Assembly: GCA_001662425.1 (NCBI GenBank)
Contig: BDDC01000378.1
Coordinates: 6,317-38,596, forward strand
Source of the DNA: Chlamydomonas sphaeroides
Taxonomy: Eukaryota > Chlorophyta > Chlorophyceae > Chlamydomonadales > Chlamydomonadaceae
Reading direction: 5' to 3'
DNA length: 32,280 bases
Below, one piece after another: positions 1-10,285 of the stretch (the stretch's first letter is position 1; each line of letters starts with the position of its first letter). A program made the translations under genes and the position numbers. The notes under the pieces are model-generated. The model worked only from the letters and a program-made list of their open reading frames with translations, ran no database searches and was not told the DNA's origin.

Positions 1-804
1 AGCGTGCGTTGAGGTGTGCATTCCTGCCGTTGAGGCAGTTCGGGCGGCAAAGTCCGGCCCGTGGGGTGAGGGCACGGTTGTCGGTGTGCCCGAGACCCCT
101 TAAATAGCCCCGGCGACAACCGCATAATGACCGACTGTTTGCGTCTGGTCAGGGTGGCCTCTTTTTGGGGCGAGCCATGCACCCATGCGCAGCTGGGGAG
201 GTTTTGAGGCTGCAGGGCGACTGGAACGGACTGGATGGACGACCGTACTTGACATACAGCATAAAACAGCATCTCAGAACGATTGCGCTGGTGCGCAACT
301 TACATGGCGCTGGCCACTTCCTGGCTTTGGCTGATACTGACGTTGCACGCGCAATGTTTATGACGCCTCGTCGCCTCCTGGTGTTGAGGTCGCTCGTCGG
401 TGGTGTCGGCGGCCGCCTGTGCTGTTCATGGCAAGGGGACATGGATGCTGCAAATATGCACCCATGCCAGGGTAGCGTGGAATTTTGTAAGCACGCGGAT
501 TGCGCAGCCAGCAAATCCAGGATCTGGGCGGACCCAGGCTCCGCAGCGCACGCGTGCCGACCTCCGCGGCGGCGCTCTGGCGGCGCCTCCCAACTGAAGG
601 GGAACAGCTGCTGCAGCTCAAGCATCAAGTTCGGGCCATGCGCCGCCGCAGCAGCACCGCCGCCCGGTCCCTGGTCCCGGTCGCGGGAGTCGCGAGGGTC
701 ACAGCTGCGGCATCGTCAAAGCAGGAACGGTGGCGGCCGCGCCGACAGTCATCGCTGATAGCGTGCAAGACTTGGTCCGGACGAAGCAGCCGTTGTCGGC
801 GAGC
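1..804. other. 5' flank and possible upstream exon(s) of the glycosyltransferase-like gene
   Basis: No gene can be firmly called here. A TATA-like TTAAATAG lies at about 100-107, and an ATG at 177 opens a plus-strand frame running to 758, but its product has no recognisable motif. The frame used by the first recognisable glycosyltransferase exon is closed by a TGA at 595-597, so any upstream coding exon must be joined by splicing. The stretch 240-360 is less GC-rich than its surroundings, as expected of promoter or UTR DNA. Confidence 0.3.
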
Positions 805-3800
805 ATGTTGCAAGCGACATACTGGTCGGGGCCTGCCGGGGCTGCGCAGCGTCGTGTGCCGGGTTTCGCCGAGGCGGGCGAATGGCGTAAACCAGGTATG
901 CTGCTGACACCCCGTAGTACTCCAAACGCTATGACACACAACAATGATCCTCCCGACTACGTCTGTGCGGCGGCTGTCGGAGCGCTCGGCTTATTTGGAA
1001 ACTCGCTTCTACAATATGTAGCTTGCGACGCCCTTGCGACTCATGCTGGGTTGCGTCTTCTGATACCTCATCACTGGGTCGAACGCTGGTCGCCGTTCCT
1101 TCGCCGCCTTACGGACTGCGTCTCCATTGATGCGGCGGATGCGTACGCGCTGCCTCTCGTCGCAGGCAAGCATCGCCCCCTGCTTGGTGTAATAGGAACA
1201 AGCCGGCTGGTACTTGCAACATGAAGTACCACCTTTCCACACTTCCCCCCTGACCACCCCCGCTCCAGACCGCTTGGTTCTTTCACATTCCGGCTGGCGC
1301 GCGTGGGCTCTACGCCACGCCACCGGCCGGCAGCTAGCGCAGCAGCTGTCCATGCCAGGTCCCAGGCGTGCGCCCGGTCACGACTCCACTGCTGCCAACA
1401 TCGCTTACAGGGCGGCATGCCCTGGCGCGGTTGCGGGCCGGAGAGTCAGCGCCGGCCCTTCCGACGGCTCGCCACTTGTTGGCGTCCGCAAGTCGCGCAG
1501 CGGCGGCCATGCCGCCCACACAGCCCCTGCACCGGTAACCACGCCACGGCGGCCGAAGCAGCCCCCAGCGCCGCCGCATGGCGCCGGCGGCAGCAGCGAC
1601 GTACCCATTGCGCTATCGGGCCGTCAACTGCGGGCACATTTTCCCCAGGTCGGGCGCCGGGGATGTGGCGGCAGCTAGCGACGCACGGCTGCTTGCATCG
1701 CCGTGCACCTTGGCCCTGCTCCCTGCGCAACTCCGCTTCGCGAGCCTTGCTGACCGGCCGCTCGCGCCTCGCTCCTTGGCTGCAGGTGAGCGGCCGCGAC
1801 CTGCTGCCCGGCTGCGATCCGCAGGACCTGCGCACGCGGCTGGCGGGCACAGGCCTTTGGGGCTGGTTCCAGTTCCCCGGCCGGCTGCTGGCCCCGCGGC
1901 GGGCCGAGGTGCGGTCGCTGCTGGCGCTCAGGCCCGAGGTGCGTCGGAGCATGCCCTGCCCGGATTTCGGCGCATCTGCCAGCCGCCCGGGGTGCGCTGA
2001 GGCGGGCTGAGGGGTCCTGGCGTAGGTTCACGTCGCATGTCGTCTCCCCCAAACGGCGGCCGCGGCCATCATGGGCGTCCGCTCCCACGTACAAAACCAT
2101 GCCATAGACGGGGCCCCAAGATGCGGACTTGCTGAGCTGGGGACCCTTTGACACGTCCGGCAGGTCGAGGCGCGGCTGCTGGCGGCGCTAGATGCTGTCC
2201 TGGCCGCCCACCCAATTGCCACGGCTGCGCCGCTCGGCACAAGCGCCAACTGCACAACCGCCGACGCCGCGAGCGGCCCGGACCCTCACAGCAGCGGTGA
2301 CGGCAGCCACCGAGTGGCCTGGTCCGCGGCGCTCGCGGCCGGGGCCAGCGACGCCGCCGCAGGCGGTGACCGCGATGGCAGCTCCGCCGGTGGCGGCGGC
2401 TGCGCTGGCCTTGTGCGGCCACATCGGCGACGGCTGATCGTGCTGCACCTCCGCCGCGGGGATTTTCGTGACCTGGTGGACGCAGAGCCGATTGCGCCGG
2501 CAGGACTGCCGCCGGCGGCACCAGGAGCAGGGGCTCGGCCTGGGGCCTGCGGCGCCTTGGCCCAGGCCGCCGGACCCACAAGCGCCGACCCGCACCCCGC
2601 GCCTCCCAGCGGGCCCTGCGGCCCCGACCCACATCCTCTTGGCCCGCCGTCCGTATCGTCGCACGCCGGGCGCTCCGACCCACATGCTCTGGATGGCCGA
2701 TGTGGTCATCCCAGACTGCCGGAGGGAGATTGTGACAAGGAGGACTGCGTGGCCCCTGCCGATCGACATCCCAGCGGCCCCAACCGCGGCAACCCCGACC
2801 CACATGCCGGACCAGCAGGAGCACGCCCTCCGCGCTTGTCGCCGGCGTCTGGGCACACCGACGACTGCGCCAGTGTCACTCGTATGCGGCTGCTTGCGAC
2901 AGAGCCGAGCGCCGCCGCGGCAGCGGCAGGCAAGTCGCCAGCAGCGGCGAAGAAGACGCGGCTGCAACAGCCGCTAGCGCCTCCTGCCGCCTCTGGGCCG
3001 GCGCTGCGCGAGGAGCCGCCATTCGAGGAGGAGGGCGTGCAGGGCAATGCCTGGCGGGACAGGTGCGCAAAAGGGATGTTCCATGCTCGGACGTGCGCTT
3101 GGATGTTCCTGCCCATGCCGTGTCGCGCATTACATCGTCCCTTTCCTACCTGGCCAGTCGCCTGTCCCGGTGTCAACCCCAACTCATGCGTCGGTGTACG
3201 GCATGTGACTGCAGGTCGGGCGTTGACTTTCGGGTACCGTTGACGTGGTACGGCGCCGCACTGGACGCTCTACCGTACAACCCGTCGCACGACCAGCTGT
3301 GGGTCTGCAGCGACGACCCCAGCCTGACGGCGCCGGCAGCTGCTGGCCCTGGCGGTGGAGGCGCCGCCGCGGGCGTGAAGCTGGCGGAGGCGATGCCAGG
3401 CTGGTCTGGACCGCCGCCTCTGTGCCTAAGCTGGCCCGCGGTTCTGGCGTCGGCTGTGGCGGTGGCTTGCGGCGGCGGTGGCAGCGCGATAGCGCTGCCG
3501 GAGGCCTCGGCGGCGCTGCTGCGGTCGCAGCCACTGCTGTCAGACTGGTGGCTAATGGGCGTCGCTGACGTACTGCTGTCCTCCAACAGCACGCTCAGGT
3601 ACGACACGCGGTTTGCCGTACGGTTTTGCTGTACAACCGGCGCGCTCGAGTTGTAAGTGTTGCGGCTGGCATGTGCGCCGCTCACCGCTCTGCCGCGAGC
3701 CTGCCGCTGCGCCGTCCCGTCGCTCCTCACCCCAACAATCCGGTTTACCCAACCACAGCTACAGCGCTGCCCTCACCAGCCGGAGCGTGGAGCAGGCCAG

Positions 3801-4128
3801 GATTGCTGTGGATGCGGCGCTGACGTCGGCACCGCCGCAGCCAGCTGAAGGATCGCAGCGGGGGCCCGCGTCGCATGGAAGCGCCTCTCCTGGTGACTGG
3901 CTAGGCGGAGGTGCGGAATATGGCAGCTGCAGCGGCGGCGACGGCACGTTCCCGGCCGTGGCGGCAGCAGTGTTGAGCGAAGCGGGGCCGGCCGCGGCAC
4001 CGGTGCTACTGCGCCCGGACCCGTCGCTGCGCGCGCTGCGGCGTTTTGACCCCTGGGGCGAGCTGCCGCTGCTGCCGTCGGCGCCGGTGGCCGCAAACCA
4101 CTCGCTCCGCGCTGCAAGCGGGGGTTAG
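805..4128 (+). CDS. Glycosyltransferase-like protein, GT11 (alpha-1,2-fucosyltransferase)-type motifs, 5 exons
   Basis: Seen: exons 805-1188, 1786-1938, 2164-3062, 3215-3598 and 3759-4128 join in phase, giving about 729 aa. Family-like motifs occur in the right order: GLFGNSLLQYVACDALA (about 62-78), matching the GxGNxxFQY loop; GLWGWFQFP (about 151-159); IVLHLRRGDF (HLRRGD at 274-279), the HxRRxD nucleotide-sugar motif; LWVCSDDPSL (SDD about 511); and LLSSNSTLSYSAAL (about 600-611), like the SNSTFSWWAA end motif. The family transfers sugar, normally fucose from GDP-fucose, in the ER/Golgi or cytosol. The acceptor cannot be told. About 200 low-complexity residues separate HLRRGD from SDD, far more than in bacterial GT11 enzymes of about 300 aa. 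The start is uncertain: in-frame ATGs are at 805, 898 and 931, no signal anchor is visible, and the first donor (GTAATA after 1188) is weak. It could instead be another HxRRGD fucosyltransferase-like family. Confidence 0.6.
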
Positions 4129-4165
4129 TCGACGTGTTGCGAAGGAGTATCGATGCTTACACCGC

Positions 4166-4252
4166 TGTCCGTCGCCACGTGGTGCCCCTAACTGTGTCCG
4201 TCGCCACGTGGTGCCCCTAACTGTGTCCGTCGCCATGTGGCGCCCCTTACTG
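4166..4252. repeat. 29-bp tandem repeat, about 3 copies, containing CCACGTGG
   Basis: A unit beginning TGTCCGTCGCCACGTGGTG starts at 4166, 4195 and 4224 with a period of 29 bp. The first two copies carry the palindrome CCACGTGG. The third reads CCATGTGG and then diverges. The array lies in the 3' UTR of the glycosyltransferase-like gene, between its stop codon and its TGTAA signal. Confidence 0.85.
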
Positions 4253-4386
4253 GTCTGTCCTAAAGTGCATGCAGCTGATGTGACGCTGGAACTGTGCGTT
4301 GGAATGTAGCAGGCGTACGGTGGGCGCAAAGGAATGGCCGCATCGAGGTTGAGTACGCAGGGAGGCATCGGGGTTGGCGTTTCAGT

Positions 4387-4391
4387 TGTAA
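4387..4391 (+). terminator. Poly(A) signal TGTAA for the glycosyltransferase-like gene
   Basis: TGTAA is the usual poly(A) signal of Chlamydomonas and Volvox nuclear genes. This copy lies about 260 nt after the TAG stop at 4126-4128 and is the first one downstream. Confidence 0.6.
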
Positions 4392-4844
4392 CGATGTCAC
4401 GCTCTTAGTGACCTGATGCTTGCGTGAGGTGCTTGTTGGAAAGGTGCACAACCGCGACGGCGGGGTGGATGACAGTCCGGGAAGACGCTGGACGGTGCTG
4501 TGTTTGACCGCCACGGGCACACGTGCGATGCTTGACTCGGCACGCGTCGGCAACATATGTATCGCCAGACTGTCGATGGTTGACGCGTCATGCGCTATGA
4601 CGAGAGGGAGGGGAGAGGAGGGGCGAGGGGCAGGGTGAAGTCGAGCGGCCGGACTGAATTTGGGACCTGAGGCACTTTTGGTAACCGCCCCGCACAAACC
4701 TTCGAGCGGGCCACTTCGCACCACATACACACCCTCCTGTGCCCGCAGAAAGAATCAACCCGCGATAGGTCCTTCTACACTCGCCAGGCAACAATTCCTT
4801 ACCCAGCGTCTATGAGATAACGCATTGTGAATTGCAGGGCAGCT

Positions 4845-7800
4845 ATGCCTTTGACAGCTACTTGGACTGATGCGGTGAGAGAACAGACGCAGGCGCCGAA
4901 AGGGGCATGCCAGCGCGATGCTTCGCAGCAGGGCGGAGTAACCTTTGTCCATGCCACCTGCTGCTATGCTTCTCCTTAATTTAGGAGGACGAGCAGCTTC
5001 GGAAGCTCGTGGCGGAGTATGGGCCGAAGAAGTGGAGCGTCATCGCCCAAAAGCTGCGGACAAAAGGCAGCAAGCAGGTGAGGCGCGATAACGAGCTAGG
5101 GGCGCCGCCGGGTCAGAATCTGGCCGGCGTTGGCCACATGGTCGCCATGCTCATCAAAGGCCGTTCAGTTATGCCCCAGTGCGCACCGCGCTCACAGGCG
5201 TGGGTTAGCAATGCACCTACACCATACCTTAATTTGCGATGGAGCATCTCAATCATGACTCTCTAGAGCTGCCTGTGCTGACCCCAGCCGGTCATCGCCT
5301 ACCTGTGCCCTCATGCCTGCTCGTGCCCTTGTTCCCCGCAGTGCCGACGCCGGTGGAAGAACTACCTGAATGCCGACCTAAAGTCTGGCGGATGGACAGC
5401 CGAGGTGCGCGGCAGGACACAGTACGCACGGCGAAGAGGCCTGCGCCTTCCACCACCCGGTCAACCTTGGTGCCAGGGCGCCGCCTACACGGCGTGGCGG
5501 CGAGCCGTTTCTCAAACTTCGAACACTGCACGAACTGCGTCCAGCGTCACTGGAAATCCGATCTAGTGGTTCTTTAGTCCTTGGGGTCCCCTCCTCCGCA
5601 GGAGGACCGCATCCTCATGGAGGGCCACCGTCTCTACGGAAACAAGTGGACCGAGATCGCGAAGATGGTCGGTGGGCGCACCGATAACGCGGTTAAGAAC
5701 AGGTGGGTCGGTTGAACGACGTTGGCGTAAACCAGGGTCTGCGTGGTGGCTCGCCAACTGCCTTCAAGACCTGACGCCGCTGCCAGGGCACACCGTGCCC
5801 AACCGACCAGGCCCTCGCTTGACCCAGACCAAGCGCTAGCCCGCGCACACAACCACGTCATGGCAGCCTTATCGTAACACGTCCCTGCCACGGCATGGCC
5901 CACGGCCCTGTCGCTGGCGTTAAGTAACCCTGAATGAAAGGCAGCTTACACGAGAGCTTTGCTTGTGGGATGGCCGCCCCCCCCCGGGCTTGGGCGTCTG
6001 TCTCTCCTCACACCACGGACTCAGTCGCACACAGACAAGAGCCTACGCAAAGCTCTTGAGCACTCCTGTCCTGCCCTGTCACGGTCCCTTCTCCCAACCT
6101 GTCACGACAGGTATGCCGCCATCTGTAAGCGCGATCACCACCGCGGCGGCGGCGGGGCGGGCGGCGGTGGCGGCGGCCGCCGTGGCGGTGGCGCCGGTGG
6201 TGCCGCGCGCGGCCGCCGCGCGCGCCAGTCTGACTCGGATGCTAGCGATGTGGAGCTCGATGACGAGTCGGAGGTCGAGGAGGACGTGCGCCCGTCGTCT
6301 TCCTTCTCCACCGACGGCAACAGCAGGGACACGAGCCCCATGCCACGCGGCAATGCGCGCGGGCCTAGCCGCCTGGCCGCTGTGTCTGACGGCAGCGGCG
6401 GCAGCGGCGGCGCGCTGGGGCGCAGCCCCGCCCACGCCGGCAGCGGCGCCACCAGCCCGCGCAGCGCCACAGCGGCCACGGCGGCGGTGCCGCCGGTGCC
6501 GCCGCCCGCTGCCGCGCCCGCTGGTGGGCTCGGCGGTGTCGGCCGGCCGTCGATCCTAGGCCGCCGCCCCGCTGAAGGCCCGGCGGAATCTCTAGACATC
6601 GATGCTGACGTCAGCGGCGGCGCTGCCGCCAAGCGCCGGGCGCTGCTGCACGTTGGCGGCGGCAGCCTGACGCGAGGTGGCGGCGGCAGCGGCAACGGAC
6701 GGCCGACGGCGGCGGCGACGCCGCGGACGCCGCGGACACCGAGGCTGCTGGCGCAGCTGCAGGAGGCGGCCCTGGCGGCACAGTTGCAGCAAGCCACGGC
6801 GGGCGGCCCCGGCGGCGCCGCCGGCCGGTCCCGGTCCGGCCGCGGCCGGCCCCAGGCCATGGACCACGACCACGGCTGGGAGCTGGGGGATGACGAGGAG
6901 GGGAGCGACGGCGAGGACGGCGACGGTGGCGCCGCCATAGCTGCGCTGCGGCAGCGTGCCGGCAGCAGCAGCGAGCGTGGGAGCCCCAGAGGCGGCGGTG
7001 GCAAGGAGCACCCGTTCAGGAGGGTGCCGCTGACGATCAACATCCCCAACGCAGCCAGCGCGGACCCGGGCGCGGCGCCGGCGGGGGGTCCGCTGACTGC
7101 GGGCGGCAGCGCGTACGGCATCGAGATCCGCGTGCTTAAGGTGCGGATGTATGATGCTGTCGTGGTTGGTGTGATGATGGGTTGTTGCCACCGTTTAGCT
7201 CGCGCGTTGGAATGGAGCAGAGTGGAGTGCTGAGGCCGCCGACGCCTTGGTCACATGTCGCCCTTGGGCCCGCGTCACCCGTGCCGCAGTGCCCCTTGCC
7301 CCTGCTTCCAACCATCCATGCCCGCGCACCCCATGCCGCCCGGCCGCAGGACCTGCTGACGCCCTGCGAGCTGCAATACGCTCGCGAGCTGAACCAGATG
7401 CAGCTGCCGCTCCACATTGCCGTGGATGACGACCCAGCCAACCTGCTGATCGCGGCGCCCGCTGCGTTCGGCGGCGGCGGACTGCCGACGACCACCGGCA
7501 CGCTGTGCGGCGGCGGCGGCGGCGGCGGAGGTGAAGGAGTAGGAGTGGGAGGCGGCGAGGGCCTGGCGGACCCGCCGCTGACGACGAGCCGCCAGGTGGG
7601 TTGCGCCGCCGCCGCAACTCTGATACTAGAGGGATCGGCGGGGCCATACCCCCAGTCACGCTGCGAGGCACATTCCCGATCAGCTGTGGGCTCAGCGCGA
7701 CGCGGGTTCTGTGCTCTTGCCTTTGCGCTGAACGGTACCTGCGCGTGCCCTGCAAAGCTGACGTGGCCCCTCCCTCCAACCCCAACCTCAACCCCAACCG

Positions 7801-8981
7801 CTGCAGGGCACGCGCGACGCCATGGCGGCCCTCATCAGCCCCGGCGGCGGCCTGGCTTCCTCCGCGCTGTCGGACTTCAACGACGTGCTAGCCTGGTTCC
7901 GCACCGGCCTCACACCACGCAGCACCCGAGGCGGCGGCATGGGGACCTGCCTCGGCGGCAGCCGCACCAGCCTCACGCCGCGCGACGGGCTCGCCGCCGG
8001 CGGCATGCTGGGGACAGGGCTGACGCCGCGGGGGATCGGTGGCGGCGGCGTTGGCGGCGCGTCCTCCAGCGGTGGCGGCAGCCCCTGCAGCTCGCCGTCG
8101 CAGCGAACCCGGCGGCAGATTGCCGTCGCGGCTGCGCTGGCGGCGGCGTCGACGCCGGGGCCGGCGCCGGCGGCGGCGGCCATGGCGCCGCCGCCGTCGG
8201 CGTCAGGCGCGGGGCTGGCGGCGCTGGCGGGGGCGGAGCTGCATGCCGGGCACCGGCAGCTGCTGGCAAAGCTCATACAGAGCGCGGCGTCGGGAGCTGA
8301 CTCGCCCAGCAAGGGCGCAGGCGCCGCCGCGGTGGCGGCGGCGGCAACGACCAGGGGCGGCGGCCGGGGACTAAGGTGCGGCTGGCGGCGCTCATGGCCG
8401 CTGGAGGCTGCGTCGCGTGATGCTGGTGCCGGTGGTTGCTGCATGTCGGGTCCCGTGCACCGGTCGTGTTTATGAGGCTGCCGCCGCGGACGTGCTTGCC
8501 CTGTCGCAGGCCGCTCGTGCCGCCATCTCCCTCTGGCGGGGCCCTCACGCCCGGGGCGTTCCTTACCACCCGTGGCGATGCTGCCGCCGCCGACGGGCCG
8601 GCGGCGTTGACGGAGCGCCGCAACAGCGCGGGGTCGTCGGGGGCGTCTCACAACGGCAGCGACGGGGCCGATGGCGCCGCCGGTGCCTCCGCTGACGGCG
8701 CCGGCACCGCCGTCGATGGCGCGGCGTCCATCGCCGGCGGGGCTGGCATCGTCATGATGCCCCAATTCACCCAGGTAGGGCTGCAACCCTGCACGTCCCT
8801 CTTGGTCCCCTCGCTGCCGTGTGTGGCCTCGGTTTGCATGGGGTTGCACGCCAGAGCGCTTACAATCTTCGCAACCGACATTCCTCGTCACCCGCAGGCT
8901 GAGCTGATGCTGTTGCTTGAGGTGCTCAACTCGGACGACTTGCAGGCGCTGCCGCCGCCGCCGCCGCCCGAGGCGGCGTGA
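4845..8981 (+). CDS. FOUR LIPS/MYB88/MYB124-like R2R3 Myb transcription factor
   Basis: A nuclear DNA-binding regulator. Exons 4845-4874, 4985-5077, 5342-5404, 5602-5702, 6111-7140, 7350-7595, 7807-8375, 8510-8774 and 8898-8981 join in phase to 826 aa. Repeat R2 (about 5-51) has W7, W27 and W46. R3 (about 57-104) has W59 and W78, with Y97 in the third aromatic place. The CRRRW, LNADLKSGGWTAEED and NKWTEIAKMVGGRTDNAVKNRY stretches match the FLP/MYB88 subgroup rather than ordinary R2R3 Mybs: FLP has GGW and NRF at the same places. In plants FLP and MYB88 restrict late divisions in the stomatal lineage, partly by repressing cell-cycle genes. The algal role is unknown. After the Myb domain comes a Gly/Arg-rich tract (about 105-130), an acidic Ser/Asp/Glu cluster (about 130-150), long Ala/Gly/Pro-rich low-complexity sequence with islands such as LSDFNDVLAWFRTGLTPR, and a helical tail AELMLLLEVLNSDDLQAL before polyproline. 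The start was chosen because the tiny first exon supplies the expected W-T-x-x before E-D. Confidence 0.93.
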
Positions 8982-10285
8982 GCCGGCCCTGAGCCAGCAG
9001 CTTCCGCTGTCACAGCCGCAGGCGCTATGGCAGCAGCACTGCAGCAGGCGCCGCTGCGTTGAGGGCAGCCAAGCTGCCGGCGGCCATGCGTCCTAGGCTC
9101 CGGAGGCACTGCCACGCCCAGCCTTGGCGGCCGACAGCCCATGCCAGCCACGCGCTGGCGTGTGGCAAGCCGGGGTTGCCCAGGTGCCCATCGGGCGCCG
9201 GCCGCGGCGGTGCACGGGCTGTCGCGAGCCGCCCACGCCGTTACAGAGCCAGCCCCGGCGGCTGCGTGCCGGGCTGCAATGGCGGGTCTTGGCTTCGGGT
9301 GCCGACACCGGACGCGGCTGCCGTGCCCACCGGCTCCATCCTCGCCGGGGCTGCCGGTGTCGAGGCCTGGAATGGCCCTAAACTGGCCCTCGCATTGCCC
9401 TGGAATGGCCCAACCTGGTGCAGCTGAGCAAGCTGCCCTGCATGTGGGCCGGCCGGGGCCGACACCGCGTGGTGGCAGGCTGGGGCCGTCTGCACCGCGG
9501 CGGCGGCCGCTTGGAGAGCGGCACGTTGCGCCTGAGCGCAAGCGCGCCTGCGGGATAGGTGGGCTGTTGGCTGCGGGGTCAGCGTGCAAGTGGAGCGCCG
9601 TACGCGGTGCCGCAGAGGCGTGTTATATCTTTATCACCCGAATGGCCGTGCTGTGTTGGTTGATGAGGGATGCGCGTGTGCCTCTTTGGGCGCGTTGCGC
9701 CTTATGAGGAATGCGTGGGCAGCGAGGCGGGGCAGCTGGCGTGGGTGAGCGTGTGCGCCCCTTGCGTGGGGTGCCGGGTACGTGCTTGGTTGTGCGTCTG
9801 CTCGACGGGGTGGCTGGTGGTTGGGTGATGTCTCGGGTGGCGGACGTGTGTGTTTAGCAGCTTTACTGCAGGGCCGGCCGTTGTCGTGACCGCATGGTGC
9901 CGGGCTGGGGATGTCGGTTGTCCGTGACTCGTTCCCGGGTTGCGGGCACTCAGATGGAGACTTTGATGTCAGAGTAAAGGATGTCTGGGTTGCGTGCATG
10001 CACGCGCCGCCGCTGTCGGCGGCTGCGTGTGTCGGGGTGGCATTAGACAAACCATGGATGATCCCTGGCCCCCGCCCACACAGCCAGCTGCCCATGGCGG
10101 CCTGCGGCTGCTAGGCGCTGACGCCGTCTCTGCCGCTGCGACCTTGCTGGCTGCGGGCGTCGAGTTTTCGGGGGTGCAACGTGACACATGTTGTTTGACT
10201 GCAAGGTTGTTTATCGCGGACCGCACTGCCGCAGGAGGGCGCTTGACCCGACCCCACCCCCCGACGCAGTTGTAACCCTGCCACC
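8982..10285 (+). other. Putative long 3' UTR of the Myb gene
   Basis: No further coding exon is apparent after the TGA at 8979-8981. The first TGTAA is at 10271-10275, implying a 3' UTR of about 1.3 kb. The first 600 bp are very GC-rich with Gly/Ala-like triplet repeats. The rest is more mixed in composition. Long frames on both strands here show no recognisable protein. Confidence 0.4.
10271..10275 (+). terminator. Candidate poly(A) signal TGTAA for the Myb gene
   Basis: First TGTAA after the Myb stop codon, about 1.29 kb downstream. A second TGTAA occurs at 10566-10570 and could be used instead. Confidence 0.35.

Larger units (their letters stand above)
4129..4844 (+). other. 3' UTR of glycosyltransferase gene, then spacer/5' region of the Myb gene
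   Basis: The stretch holds the 3' UTR of the upstream gene up to the TGTAA at 4387 and then about 450 bp before the Myb start codon. It includes a 29-bp tandem repeat (4166-4252) and a purine-rich run at about 4598-4636. I see no TATA box or coding exon. Confidence 0.5.

Noticed and set aside
2069..2967. Minus-strand frames of about 250 codons
   Set aside because: Shadows of exon 3 of the plus-strand glycosyltransferase-like gene, which has recognisable motifs.
6135..7191. Minus-strand frames of 200-330 codons
   Set aside because: Shadows of the Gly/Ala-rich exon 5 of the Myb gene.
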